Source of the DNA: Methylorubrum rhodesianum
GTDB lineage: Bacteria > Pseudomonadota > Alphaproteobacteria > Rhizobiales > Beijerinckiaceae
Length of the DNA stretch: 64,000 nt
Reading direction: 5' to 3'
Assembly (NCBI RefSeq): GCF_014199985.1
Contig: NZ_JACHOS010000001.1
Location: 62,001 to 126,000 of the forward strand
The stretch's first letter is position 1, and each line of letters begins with the position of its first letter. The notes below the pieces were generated by a model. That model made no database searches. It worked only from the letters and a program-made list of their open reading frames with translations, and was not told the origin of the DNA. The position numbers were made by a program, and so were the translations under genes. Below, piece by piece: positions 8,771 to 16,442 of the stretch.

Positions 8771-9997
8771 TCAAGCGTCCGGGTGCTTGAGCACCAGCGT
8801 AGCGTTCGTCCCGCCGAATCCGAACGAGTTCGACATGACATGGCCGAGCTGTGCCCCGTCCCGGCGCTGGCGCAGGATCGGCATGTCGGCGAAGGCCGGG
8901 TCGAGCTCGTCGATATGCGCGCTCTCGCAGATGAAGCCGTTGTTCATCATCAGCAGCGAGTAGATCGCCTCCTGAACGCCGGTCGCGCCGAGGGAATGTC
9001 CGGTCAGCGACTTGGTGGCCGAGATCGGCGGGCAGGCGTCACCGGCACCGAACACCTCACGGATCGCCTCGATCTCCTTGTCGTCACCGACGGGCGTCGA
9101 GGTCGCGTGCGGATTGATGTAGTCGATCCGGGCGCCCTTCAGGTCTTCCATGGCCTGGCGCATGCAGCGCACAGCGCCCTCGCCGGAGGGAGCGACCATG
9201 TCGTGGCCGTCGGAGGTGGCGCCGTAACCGGCAACCTCGCCGTAGATCCGAGCGCCGCGGGCCTTGGCGTGCTCGTACTCCTCCAGCACCAGCACGCCGG
9301 CGCCGCCCGCGATGACGAAGCCGTCGCGGTTGACGTCGTAGGCGCGCGACGCCCGCGCCGGGGTGTCGTTGTAGCGCGAGGACATCGCGCCCATGGCATC
9401 GAACAGGACGGAGAGGGTCCAGTCCAGCTCCTCGCAGCCACCGGCGAAGATCACGTCCTGCCGGCCGCCGCGGATGATCTCGGCGGCGTTGCCGATACAG
9501 TGGTTCGACGTCGCGCAGGCCGAGGAGATCGAGTAGTTCACGCCGCGGATCTTGAACCACGTGGCGAGCGTGGCCGAGGCGGTCGAGGACATCGCCTTCG
9601 GCACCGCGAACGGTCCGACGCGCTTGGGGCCCTTCTCGCGGGCGATGGCGGCGGATTCGACGATGGTGCGGGTCGAGGGGCCGCCCGAGCCCATGATGAT
9701 GCCGGTGCGGTCGTTGGAGATCTCCCGCTCCTCCAGACCGGCATCGCGGATCGCCTGATCCATGGCAATGTGGTTCCAGGCGGTGCCGCCGCCATGGAAG
9801 CGCATGGCGCGGCGGTCGACGACGCCCTCCGGATCGATCGTCGGCGCGCCCGCCACCTGGCTGCGGAAGCCGTGCTCGGCCTGCGCGTCGGAGCGCGCGA
9901 TCCCGGAGCGGGCCTCGCGCAGGGAGGCCAGAACCTCCTGGGTATTGTTGCCGATGGACGAGACGATGCCCATCCCGGTGATGACGACACGCCGCAT
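8771..9997 (-). CDS. fabB: 3-oxoacyl-[acyl-carrier-protein] synthase I (FabB)
   Basis: Beta-ketoacyl-ACP synthase that elongates unsaturated fatty acid intermediates made by FabA. The 408-residue product carries the nucleophile Cys161 ([11 protein letters not shown]), the two active-site histidines His297 ([11 protein letters not shown]) and His334 ([10 protein letters not shown]), and Lys329. Length and the start [10 protein letters not shown] match the family. It is directly downstream of fabA (157 bp gap) on the same strand. FabA plus FabB defines the anaerobic unsaturated fatty acid route, so this cell can make unsaturated membrane lipid without a desaturase. Confidence 0.96.
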   Translation of the reverse strand: MRRVVITGMGIVSSIGNNTQEVLASLREARSGIARSDAQAEHGFRSQVAGAPTIDPEGVVDRRAMRFHGGGTAWNHIAMDQAIRDAGLEEREISNDRTGIIMGSGGPSTRTIVESAAIAREKGPKRVGPFAVPKAMSSTASATLATWFKIRGVNYSISSACATSNHCIGNAAEIIRGGRQDVIFAGGCEELDWTLSVLFDAMGAMSSRYNDTPARASRAYDVNRDGFVIAGGAGVLVLEEYEHAKARGARIYGEVAGYGATSDGHDMVAPSGEGAVRCMRQAMEDLKGARIDYINPHATSTPVGDDKEIEAIREVFGAGDACPPISATKSLTGHSLGATGVQEAIYSLLMMNNGFICESAHIDELDPAFADMPILRQRRDGAQLGHVMSNSFGFGGTNATLVLKHPDA

Positions 9998-10154
9998 GAT
10001 GGCTCGTGCTGCTTGGCGCCGCGGCTGATGCGGCGTTTCCTCGGGAAGGTCAGTTAGGATGATGCGCGGTCAATCTCAACCGCGCTTCGATGGCTCATCG
10101 CCGAACCGGCGGCCGGTTCGTCACGAAAAGGCCTTCCGAACCGGGGCGACGGTT

Positions 10155-10694
10155 TCAGGCGCGGAACAGGGCCACGCGGAGGTCGCTCGCCTCGTAGATG
10201 CGTCGGCCGTCGGCCTCCAGCCAGCCATCGGCGATGCCGAGCACGAGCTTGCCCTGGCGCACCCGCTTGATGTCGATGCCGTAGACGACCTGCTTGACCG
10301 TCGGCAGCACCTGATCGGTGAACTTCACCTCGCCGACACCCAGCGCCCGGCCGCGGCCCGGAGCGCCCAGCCAGCCGAGATGGAAGCCGACGAGCTGCCA
10401 GAGGGCGTCGAGCCCAAGGCAGCCGGGCATCACCGGATCGTTCTTGAAGTGGCAGGGGAAGAACCAGAGGTCGGGCCGGATGTCGAATTCCGCGAGCACG
10501 TGACCCTTGCCGTGGGCCCCGCCCTCGGTCCCGATCGAGGTAATGCGATCGAACATCAGCATCGGCGGGAGCGGAAGCTGGGCATTGCCCGATCCGAACA
10601 GCTCACCGCGCCCGCAGGCCAGGAGCTCCTCGTAGGAGAAGCTCGAAGCGCGCTGCGGAGAAGCGCCGTCGGATTGCTGGTCGAGAGAGGCCAT
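10155..10694 (-). CDS. fabA: 3-hydroxydecanoyl-ACP dehydratase/isomerase FabA
   Basis: Bifunctional dehydratase and trans-2/cis-3 isomerase that introduces the double bond at the C10 stage. The 179-residue product starts [10 protein letters not shown] and has the active-site His82 ([14 protein letters not shown]) and Asp96 ([10 protein letters not shown]), offset by 12 from the E. coli numbering. The ATG at 10694 is chosen because the frame upstream to 10805 is Arg/Pro-rich and not conserved. It is the first gene of the fabA-fabB-fabI block and is divergent from irr across a 322-bp region. Confidence 0.95.
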   Translation of the reverse strand: MASLDQQSDGASPQRASSFSYEELLACGRGELFGSGNAQLPLPPMLMFDRITSIGTEGGAHGKGHVLAEFDIRPDLWFFPCHFKNDPVMPGCLGLDALWQLVGFHLGWLGAPGRGRALGVGEVKFTDQVLPTVKQVVYGIDIKRVRQGKLVLGIADGWLEADGRRIYEASDLRVALFRA

Positions 10695-10837
10695 GGATGA
10701 CGTACGGGTCCTCAGTGACGGACGGGTCCGATTCCGGTGAGCGGACGGGGCATGATGGAATGGGCGCCTCGTTAGCACAGCCTTTCCGCGCTCACCAAGC
10801 GGCACCGGCAGGGCGCCGACACCCGTTCAACGCGCGT

Positions 10838-10879
10838 CGGCCCGCGAAGTCCCATGTGCCGGCCCGCGAAGTCCCGTGT
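10838..10879. repeat. Tandem direct repeat upstream of irr/fabA
   Basis: Two 20-bp copies of CGGCCCGCGAAGTCCC followed by (A/G)TGTG, starting at 10838 and 10860, a 22-bp period (two helical turns), with one mismatch. It lies between the two divergent transcription units and could be a regulator site or a slippage duplication. Confidence 0.55.
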
Positions 10880-10942
10880 GAAGAGCCATGCGGAGAGCCA
10901 TGCGTCCTCCACGTATCTAATCGAACTGGGCACCTGCACGGG

Positions 10943-10971
10943 TTGCCGCAGGGCTTCATGATCCGTATAAT
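10943..10971 (+). promoter_or_regulatory. Sigma-70-type promoter for irr
   Basis: TTGCCG at 10943-10948 and a perfect TATAAT at 10966-10971 are separated by exactly 17 bp, about 45 bp before the irr ATG. The surrounding AT-rich sequence is exceptional for this GC-rich genome and could also hold an iron-responsive operator. I did not identify a defined ICE or Iron-Rhodo-box. Confidence 0.65.
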
Positions 10972-11016
10972 TTCCTTGCTATACTCATTCTAAATAAGCG
11001 GGAATCGTTCCCAGCA

Positions 11017-11517
11017 ATGTCCGATCTGATGCCTCTCCAGGCCGTGCTGAACGCCCGGTCCCTCTCGCCGGCCGATGGCGCCGGTCGCCGGGGCTGCCCG
11101 CTCTCCGACCTGCGCGACCGTCTTCGCCGGGCCGGTCTGCGCCCGACCCGCCAGCGCCTGTCGCTGGGCTGGCTCCTGTTCGGCCGCGGCGATCGTCACC
11201 TGACGGCGGAAATGCTCTACGACGAGGCGATGCGCGCCAAGGTGCCGGTCTCGCTGGCGACCGTCTACAACACGCTGCATCAGTTCACCGAGGCGGGCCT
11301 GCTGCGCCAGCTCGCGCTGGACGGGTCGAAGGCCTATTTCGACACCAATCCGAGCGAGCACCACCACTTCTTCCTCGAGGAAGAAGGCGAGGTCCTCGAT
11401 ATGCCGGAATGCGGCATCTCGGTCGATTCGCTCCCCGAGGCGCCCGAGGGGATGGAGATCGCGGGCGTCGAGGTGATCGTTCGCCTGCGCCGTCGCAAGG
11501 TGTCGGGCCGCGCCTGA
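11017..11517 (+). CDS. irr: Iron response regulator Irr (Fur family)
   Basis: Fur-superfamily DNA-binding regulator that in rhizobia controls iron and heme genes according to heme status. The 166-residue product has the winged-helix core (AGLRPTRQRLSLGWLLFG, VSLATVYNTLHQF) and the Irr-type histidine cluster EHHHFF that binds metal/heme. Near the N-terminus is GCPLSDL, matching the position of the heme regulatory motif of Bradyrhizobium Irr (GCPW). Here the Cys-Pro is kept but the Trp is replaced by Leu. It is divergent from fabA-fabB, a conserved neighbourhood in Rhizobiales. A symmetrical terminator follows 22 bp after the stop. Confidence 0.93.
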   Translation: MSDLMPLQAVLNARSLSPADGAGRRGCPLSDLRDRLRRAGLRPTRQRLSLGWLLFGRGDRHLTAEMLYDEAMRAKVPVSLATVYNTLHQFTEAGLLRQLALDGSKAYFDTNPSEHHHFFLEEEGEVLDMPECGISVDSLPEAPEGMEIAGVEVIVRLRRRKVSGRA

Positions 11518-11538
11518 TTCGGCCTCGCTGGCTGTGAA

Positions 11539-11576
11539 AACGAAAACGGGCCCGGATTTCCGGGCCCGTTTTCGTT
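11539..11576 (+). terminator. Bidirectional intrinsic terminator after irr
   Basis: A perfect 17-bp inverted repeat (arms 11539-11555 and 11560-11576: AACGAAAACGGGCCCGG and its complement, 4-nt loop ATTT). The A-rich start and T-rich end allow termination from both sides, serving irr (+) and the convergent SH3-domain gene (-). Confidence 0.85.
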
Positions 11577-11590
11577 GACGGCTCCGTGGC

Positions 11591-12190
11591 CTATTCGACC
11601 CGCTCGTCGGGATAGACGCCCCACAGTCGGCTCTGGCGGATATAGCCGTCCACGTCGCCGCGCTTGTCCGGAAGCGGCACGACGAGGCGGCACCACGTGC
11701 CGGTACAGCTCTTCACGCTGCCGATCACGCCCGGCTGCAACCGCGCCTGCTCGCCCGATTGCTCGTCGGCGCGGGCATTCAGCGGTACGGTGGCCTTGGC
11801 CGCGTCAGCCCGCTCGCCGGAGGGCGGGATCACCACGGCGGTGCGGCGGCCCGACAGCAGCGAGTGCAGCACCCAGCCCTCCGTCCCTTCCGAATCGCGG
11901 ATGCGGCGCCACGTCTCGAACTCGGCGACGATCTCGACCGGCAGGCCCTCTCGCTGGAACACCCAGAGAGTGCGGTGGTCCTTCGAGGGTCCCTCGCGCA
12001 GGTTGACGCGGTTGGTCTTCAGGCTGGCGTAGCGCGGCAGGGGCAATTTCGTCACCGGCCCCTTGCCGACCTCCGGCGCCGAGGCAGGGGGCGGAGCGGC
12101 CTCGGCAGTCAGCGGCACCAGCAGGGCGAACAGGGCTGCGAGCAGCGCGAGGCGGGTGGGGTTCATCGGGGGCAGCTCAGGCGGGCGCAT
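11591..12190 (-). CDS. Exported bacterial SH3-domain protein
   Basis: A 199-residue protein with a signal peptide (LALLAALFALLVPLTAEA), then two SH3b-like modules. The first (about residues 55-110) contains the typical N-LREGPS and DSEGTEGWVLHSLLSG elements. The second, about 130-190, contains GVIGSVKSCTGTWCRL and DGYIRQSRLWG. SH3b domains bind peptidoglycan or cell-wall peptides, so a periplasmic role is likely. Two starts are possible: the ATG at 12190, with a GGAG/GAGG element just upstream, or the ATG at 12166 that begins directly before the hydrophobic leader. I kept the longer one for its ribosome site. Confidence 0.85.
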   Translation of the reverse strand: MRPPELPPMNPTRLALLAALFALLVPLTAEAAPPPASAPEVGKGPVTKLPLPRYASLKTNRVNLREGPSKDHRTLWVFQREGLPVEIVAEFETWRRIRDSEGTEGWVLHSLLSGRRTAVVIPPSGERADAAKATVPLNARADEQSGEQARLQPGVIGSVKSCTGTWCRLVVPLPDKRGDVDGYIRQSRLWGVYPDERVE

Positions 12191-12501
12191 CGTGCCTCGT
12201 CTCCGATCCGTGGCTCCAAAGTCGTGCGTCTGATGACGTTTCGGCGTCGCGCCGGAAACATCGGCGGCCCGTCGCCCGGTCGGCTCTCCGGCACTGATCC
12301 ATCGGGGTTAGGGCCGCATTGTGTTCGCCGACCTCTCTGCTAGAGAGGCCAGACGTCCTGCGGCGGTCCGGGTGCCCGGTCCGCCTCCGCTCCATCTGGC
12401 CGTGTCATGGTTAAGGGAGCGTAAGCCGGCCCTTCGCGGCACAGCCGGGAAAGGCTCAGGCGCAGGCACGGGAAAGCGGGCCGGCCTCGTCGGGAGGGAA
12501 C
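12191..12501. other. Divergent intergenic region, nothing recognised
   Basis: 311 bp between the SH3 gene (-) and the hydroxyacid dehydrogenase (+). An open frame crosses it on the plus strand, but its composition is Arg/Pro/Gly-rich with no ribosome site or family resemblance. I assume promoters for both flanking genes without being able to place them. Confidence 0.6.
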
Positions 12502-13506
12502 ATGTCGTCGTTGAAGCGCAAGCCGCTGGTGGTCGTCACCCGGCGCCTGCCGGACGCGGTCGAGACGCGCATGCGCGAGTTGTTCGACACACGCCTCAAT
12601 CACGATGACGCGCCGCTCTCGCAGGAGGCGCTCGCTGCCGCGATCCGCGAGGCGGACGTGCTGGTGCCGACGGTAACCGACGAAATCAATTCCGGCCTCC
12701 TCGCCCAGGCCGGGCCGAACCTGCGGCTCATCGCCAATTTCGGCAACGGCGTCGATCACATCGACGTCGCCGCGGCTCTTGAGCGGGGGATCACGGTCAC
12801 CAACACGCCGGGCGTTCTGACCGAGGACACCGCCGACATGACCATGGCGCTGATCCTGGCGGTGGCCCGCCGGATCGCGGAGGGCGCGCGCATCATCCCC
12901 GACGATGATTGGACGACGGGCTGGTCGCCGACCTGGATGCTCGGCCGGCGCATCACGGGCAAGCGCCTCGGCATCGTCGGCATGGGCCGGATCGGCCAGG
13001 CGCTCGCCCGCCGGGCCAAGGCGTTCGGCCTGTCGATCCACTATCACAACCGCCGCCGGGTCCCGACGCATATCGAGGAATCGCTCGATGCGACCTACTG
13101 GGAATCCCTCGACCAGATGCTGGCGCGGGTGGACATCGTTTCGGTCAACTGTCCGCACACGCCGGCAACCTACCACCTGCTCTCGGCCCGCCGCCTCAAG
13201 CTGCTCAAGCCCGAGGCGATCGTCGTCAACACCGCCCGCGGCGAGGTGATCGACGAGAACGCGCTCGCGCGCCTGATCGAGGGCGGCGAGATCTCGGCGG
13301 CCGGCCTCGACGTGTTCGAGCAGGAGCCGGCGGTGAGCCCGCGCCTCGTGCGGCTCGCCCGTACCGGCAAGGTTGTGCTCCTGCCGCATATGGGCTCGGC
13401 GACCCACGAGAGCCGCACCGACATGGGCGAGAAGGTCATCATCAACATCAAGACCTTCATGGATGGCCACCGCCCGCCGGACCGGATCCTCCCGAGCATG
13501 CTCTGA
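12502..13506 (+). CDS. D-2-hydroxyacid dehydrogenase (glyoxylate/hydroxypyruvate reductase type)
   Basis: NAD(P)H-dependent reductase of the D-isomer 2-hydroxyacid dehydrogenase family, 334 residues. It shows the Rossmann motif GMGRIGQALARRA (about residues 161-173), the substrate-binding Arg in NTARGEVID (about 236), Glu in DVFEQEP (about 265) and the catalytic His in LLPHMGSATHE (about 294). FGNGVDHID in the substrate domain is typical of GyaR-like glyoxylate reductases. In a methylotroph this activity could serve glyoxylate/hydroxypyruvate metabolism. I cannot tell it from the serine-cycle enzyme HprA by motif, and HprA is normally encoded in the serine-cycle cluster elsewhere. It is convergent with ribF. 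Confidence 0.88.
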   Translation: MSSLKRKPLVVVTRRLPDAVETRMRELFDTRLNHDDAPLSQEALAAAIREADVLVPTVTDEINSGLLAQAGPNLRLIANFGNGVDHIDVAAALERGITVTNTPGVLTEDTADMTMALILAVARRIAEGARIIPDDDWTTGWSPTWMLGRRITGKRLGIVGMGRIGQALARRAKAFGLSIHYHNRRRVPTHIEESLDATYWESLDQMLARVDIVSVNCPHTPATYHLLSARRLKLLKPEAIVVNTARGEVIDENALARLIEGGEISAAGLDVFEQEPAVSPRLVRLARTGKVVLLPHMGSATHESRTDMGEKVIINIKTFMDGHRPPDRILPSML

Positions 13507-13554
13507 GAGCATCGGGCGAGCCCGGCGCCGTATCGGGGGCGTCACCCGGGTCGC

Positions 13555-13576
13555 GCCTCCCTTCGAGCAGGGAGGC
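13555..13576. terminator. Hairpin between convergent genes
   Basis: Perfect 7-bp stem GCCTCCC / GGGAGGC with an 8-nt loop in the 81-bp gap between the 2-hydroxyacid dehydrogenase (+) and ribF (-). It has no strong U-run, so its role as terminator is tentative. Confidence 0.35.
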
Positions 13577-13587
13577 CGCAACCGTGG

Positions 13588-14595
13588 TCAGCCCAGCATC
13601 GACGGCACGCGATCCGTTTGGATCGCGGCCCGGGCTCGGGCCGAATCGACATCCATCTGTGCGATCAGCGCCTCTGCGCTCGAAAACCTCTCTTCGCCGC
13701 GCAGATAGGCCAGCAGCTCGACGGCGACTTCCTGTCCGTAGAGGTCGCCCTTGAAGTCGAACAGGTGCACTTCGAGGAGCGGCGCTCCGTCGTCGAAGGT
13801 CGGGCGGCGGCCGTAGCTCGCCACGCCGTCATGGAGGCTGCCGTCGGCGAGGCGCACCCGCACCGCGTAGATGCCGTGGGCCAGTCCGCAGGCATCGAGG
13901 GCGAGGTTGGCGGTGGGGTAGCCGAGGGTGCGTCCGCGCTTGTCGCCGTGACGCACAGGCGCCAGCACGAACCAGCGATAGCCGAGAAGATCGTTGGCGC
14001 GCGCGACGTCGCCGGCGGCGAGGGCGGCGCGGATCGCGCTCGAGGAGATCGGCGCGTCGCCGGGTTCGGCCGACACCGCCGGAACGATGCGGCAGGACAG
14101 GCCGGCCTCGGCGCAGAGTTCGGCGAGGATCCCGGGCGAGCCCTCCCGCCCACGGCCGAAATGGAAGTCGTGGCCGATCACGACGCCGGACAGGCCCAGC
14201 TCGTCGCGCAGCCAGCCCTCCACGAAGTCGCGCGCGCCGGTGCCGGCGAGACGCGCGTCGAAGCGCCGGACGATCAGGCCGTCGAGCCCGAGCCGCGCGA
14301 AGACGATCTCCTTGGCCCGCGGGCCGGTGAGCCGGAACATCGGCTGGTCGGGCGCGAAGAAGGCGCGTGGATGCGGCTCGAAGGTCAGCACGGCGGCGGG
14401 ACGCGATCCGGCCTCTTCACGCACCGTCGCGATCAGCGTCCGGTGGCCGCGATGCACGCCGTCGAAATTGCCGAGCGCGGCGACGGCACCGGCCAGGGCC
14501 GGCGGCACAGGGTCGTCCTCACGGCAAACCGTGAAGCGCTTCGGGGGAAGGCCGGTCCCGGCGGGCGGCACGGCGTTCTCGTCGCCTGAGGGCAT
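13588..14595 (-). CDS. ribF: Bifunctional riboflavin kinase / FAD synthetase RibF
   Basis: Makes FMN from riboflavin and FAD from FMN. The N-terminal adenylyltransferase domain has the motif LGNFDGVHRGH (about residues 40-50) and the VIGHDFHFGRGREG segment. The C-terminal riboflavin kinase domain has GRTLGYPTANL and HGIYAVRV. The length of 335 residues fits. The ATG at 14595 is chosen because AGGAG lies 5 nt upstream (CAGGAGCCG-ATG), while the frame extending to 14823 is non-conserved. It is transcribed alone and divergent from cheY. Confidence 0.95.
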   Translation of the reverse strand: MPSGDENAVPPAGTGLPPKRFTVCREDDPVPPALAGAVAALGNFDGVHRGHRTLIATVREEAGSRPAAVLTFEPHPRAFFAPDQPMFRLTGPRAKEIVFARLGLDGLIVRRFDARLAGTGARDFVEGWLRDELGLSGVVIGHDFHFGRGREGSPGILAELCAEAGLSCRIVPAVSAEPGDAPISSSAIRAALAAGDVARANDLLGYRWFVLAPVRHGDKRGRTLGYPTANLALDACGLAHGIYAVRVRLADGSLHDGVASYGRRPTFDDGAPLLEVHLFDFKGDLYGQEVAVELLAYLRGEERFSSAEALIAQMDVDSARARAAIQTDRVPSMLG

Positions 14596-14900
14596 CGGCT
14601 CCTGCGATCGGATGTGTTTTGTCGGGTCTGACGGGTCAATCGAGACGGACACCTCGACGGAGGGCACCGGTGCGGCCGTCGTGGTTCGCCCCCAACCGCG
14701 CGGGGCCGGAGACTTGGCGAAATCAGTCTGCCCGGTCAAGCGAATCGGACGGGAGCCCGGATTAACCGCTTCGCAATGCGGGCCGTCTATTGTTCGTCGG
14801 ACGGAAGGCAGCTCCGCTCGCACGCGTCGATGCGACGTTGATCGCTCGAGAGGGCCGCGCGCCGCCAGTAACGATCAGGGATACACGGAGCACACGTCAT
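14596..14900. other. Divergent intergenic region ribF / cheY, nothing recognised
   Basis: 305 bp. It is open in the ribF frame, but that stretch lacks family similarity. It should contain the promoters of ribF and cheY. I found no repeat or hairpin of note. Confidence 0.5.
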
Positions 14901-15284
14901 ATGGCCCTCGACCTCAGCATGCCTATCCTGGTGGTCGACGACTACCAGACCATGGTGCGCATCATCCGCAACCTCCTCAAGCAGCTCGGCTTCGAGGATG
15001 TGGATGATGCCTCCGACGGTACCGCCGCTCTCGCGCGCCTGAAGGGCCGCAAGTACGGCCTCGTCATCTCGGATTGGAACATGGAGCCGATGACCGGCTA
15101 CGAGCTTCTGCGCCATGTCCGCGCCGACGAGGGCCTGCGCACCACGCCGTTCATCATGGTCACCGCCGAGTCGAAGACCGAGAACGTCATCGCCGCCAAG
15201 AAGGCCGGCGTGAACAACTACATCGTCAAGCCCTTCAACGCCGCGACCTTGAAGTCGAAGATCGAGGCGGTCTGCGGCGCCTGA
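14901..15284 (+). CDS. cheY: CheY-type single-domain response regulator
   Basis: A 127-residue receiver domain without output domain. Acidic pocket Asp13-Asp14 (VVDDYQTM), phosphoacceptor Asp58 (VISDWNMEPMTG), Thr/Ser at VTAES (about 88) and Lys110 (IVKPF) are all present. The closeness of DWNMEPMTG to classical CheY, and the CheZ gene 131 bp downstream, support control of the flagellar motor. The ATG at 14901 is chosen because the domain starts immediately after it, with GGAG at 14887-14890. No chemoreceptor or cheA gene is present in the window. Confidence 0.9.
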   Translation: MALDLSMPILVVDDYQTMVRIIRNLLKQLGFEDVDDASDGTAALARLKGRKYGLVISDWNMEPMTGYELLRHVRADEGLRTTPFIMVTAESKTENVIAAKKAGVNNYIVKPFNAATLKSKIEAVCGA

Positions 15285-15415
15285 TCGCTCCAGCCGCCGA
15301 CCCCGAACGCGATGCCGTCGGGGTCGGCCGCCGCAGGAGCGGATGCCCCTGCGAGCGGCTGGCCTCCAACGGGTCGAAAGCGGAACGTCGCGAGACATTG
15401 CCTTAGAGATCGACC

Positions 15416-15952
15416 ATGGGAATGACGCTCACGGCACGCGACGGCCGGTCGCAGACTTCGAACCCCTCGGCGATGGTGAAGGAACTCCTCGACATCGCCG
15501 ACTACATCGCCAGCTTGCGGGACGCGATCGCGCTCCTTCGGGCCAACGAGCTGACGCGCGACCGTCTGCCGATGGTTCACGAGGAGTTGAGCGAGGTGGT
15601 CGCCGCAACGGCGGGCGCAACCAACTCGATCATGAACACGGCCGAAGCCATCCTCGCCCTGCCCGAAGGCAAGGGCTACCGCGACGCGGTCGAGGCCAAG
15701 ATCTACGACATCTTCGAGGCCTGCACCTTCCAGGACATCACCGGCCAGCGCATCGCCAAGGTGGCGGAGGCGATGAGTCAGCTCGAGGGCCGGCTCGCCC
15801 GCTTCACCGCCGCCGTGAAGGCTCGCGACGCTGCCGGCATCGACGAGACGGAATCCGACCGTCGCAAGCGGAACGAGGCGCTGCTGCTCAACGGCCCGCA
15901 GATGGGCGGACCGGCAACGGCGCAGGACGCGATCGACGCGCTGTTCGCCTGA
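15416..15952 (+). CDS. cheZ: CheZ-family phosphatase of CheY-P
   Basis: A 178-residue mainly helical protein with the CheZ active-site segment EACTFQDITGQRI (Asp107 and Gln111, equivalent to Asp143 and Gln147 of E. coli CheZ). It also has a short C-terminal tail, QDAIDALFA, resembling the CheY-docking peptide. It would accelerate dephosphorylation of the CheY encoded 131 bp upstream, with which it is probably co-transcribed. Shorter than the enterobacterial protein but typical of alphaproteobacterial CheZ. An in-frame ATG two codons downstream is an alternative start. Confidence 0.88.
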   Translation: MGMTLTARDGRSQTSNPSAMVKELLDIADYIASLRDAIALLRANELTRDRLPMVHEELSEVVAATAGATNSIMNTAEAILALPEGKGYRDAVEAKIYDIFEACTFQDITGQRIAKVAEAMSQLEGRLARFTAAVKARDAAGIDETESDRRKRNEALLLNGPQMGGPATAQDAIDALFA

Positions 15953-16153
15953 GCCGACCCGCGCCGGAGCGGCGCGGAACCGGGTGGACTTGACCGGGAG
16001 ACGTCCGCGTCCGCGCTCGTCGCGACGGCTGGCACCACCTTGCGCTTACGGCCAAGCTGCCTTGATCCGAACATCGCGCCTGCGAAAAGCTGTCAAGGTC
16101 CTCCACGAAGAAGGACGCGGAACCCGCATCGGGAACTTCGCAGGGGCTGGACC

Positions 16154-16381
16154 ATGGCGACTTTCGATCTGCCGCCGGATCGCGCATCCGGTGATGCCCT
16201 CGACCGCGCCCGCGCACAGGGGCAACTGCATCATTCCATCGCGACGACGCTGCTGGTGATCGCCGCCGCACGCGCCGAGCGCGAGGCGCCGCCGGTCTCC
16301 GCGGCGCGTCGGCGCCTCGCCCAGGTCTACGGTGCCACGCGCCTGCGCAAGCGGCTGGAGCGCGAGGCCGCCAAGGCCTGA
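16154..16381 (+). CDS. 75-aa hypothetical protein
   Basis: A short soluble helical protein starting MATFDLPPDRASG and ending in a basic stretch (ARRRLAQVYGATRLRKRLERE). The ATG at 16154 is preceded by a purine-rich CAGGGGCTGG. I recognise no family. It lies on the same strand as cheZ, 201 bp downstream, so a chemotaxis connection is possible only by position. The basic tail suggests nucleic acid or acidic-protein binding, which is speculation. Confidence 0.5.
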   Translation: MATFDLPPDRASGDALDRARAQGQLHHSIATTLLVIAAARAEREAPPVSAARRRLAQVYGATRLRKRLEREAAKA

Positions 16382-16442
16382 TGTTCGAGGCCTGATCGTC
16401 ACCTCGCCGGCGTCGTCAGACTGAAACGCCCGACCTTCGATC

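Larger units (their letters stand above)
10695..11016. other. Divergent intergenic region fabA / irr
   Basis: 322 bp without a convincing gene. The left part has two short direct repeats: a 20-bp copy with one mismatch at 10838-10857 and 10860-10879, and GAGCCATGCG at 10883-10892 and 10895-10904. The right part (10960-11010) is strikingly AT-rich for this genome and contains a near-consensus promoter for irr. I could not place the fabA promoter. Confidence 0.6.

Noticed and set aside
12321..12608. 95-codon plus-strand frame before the hydroxyacid dehydrogenase
   Set aside because: No ribosome site, overlaps the real gene start, composition Arg/Ala/Gly-rich.
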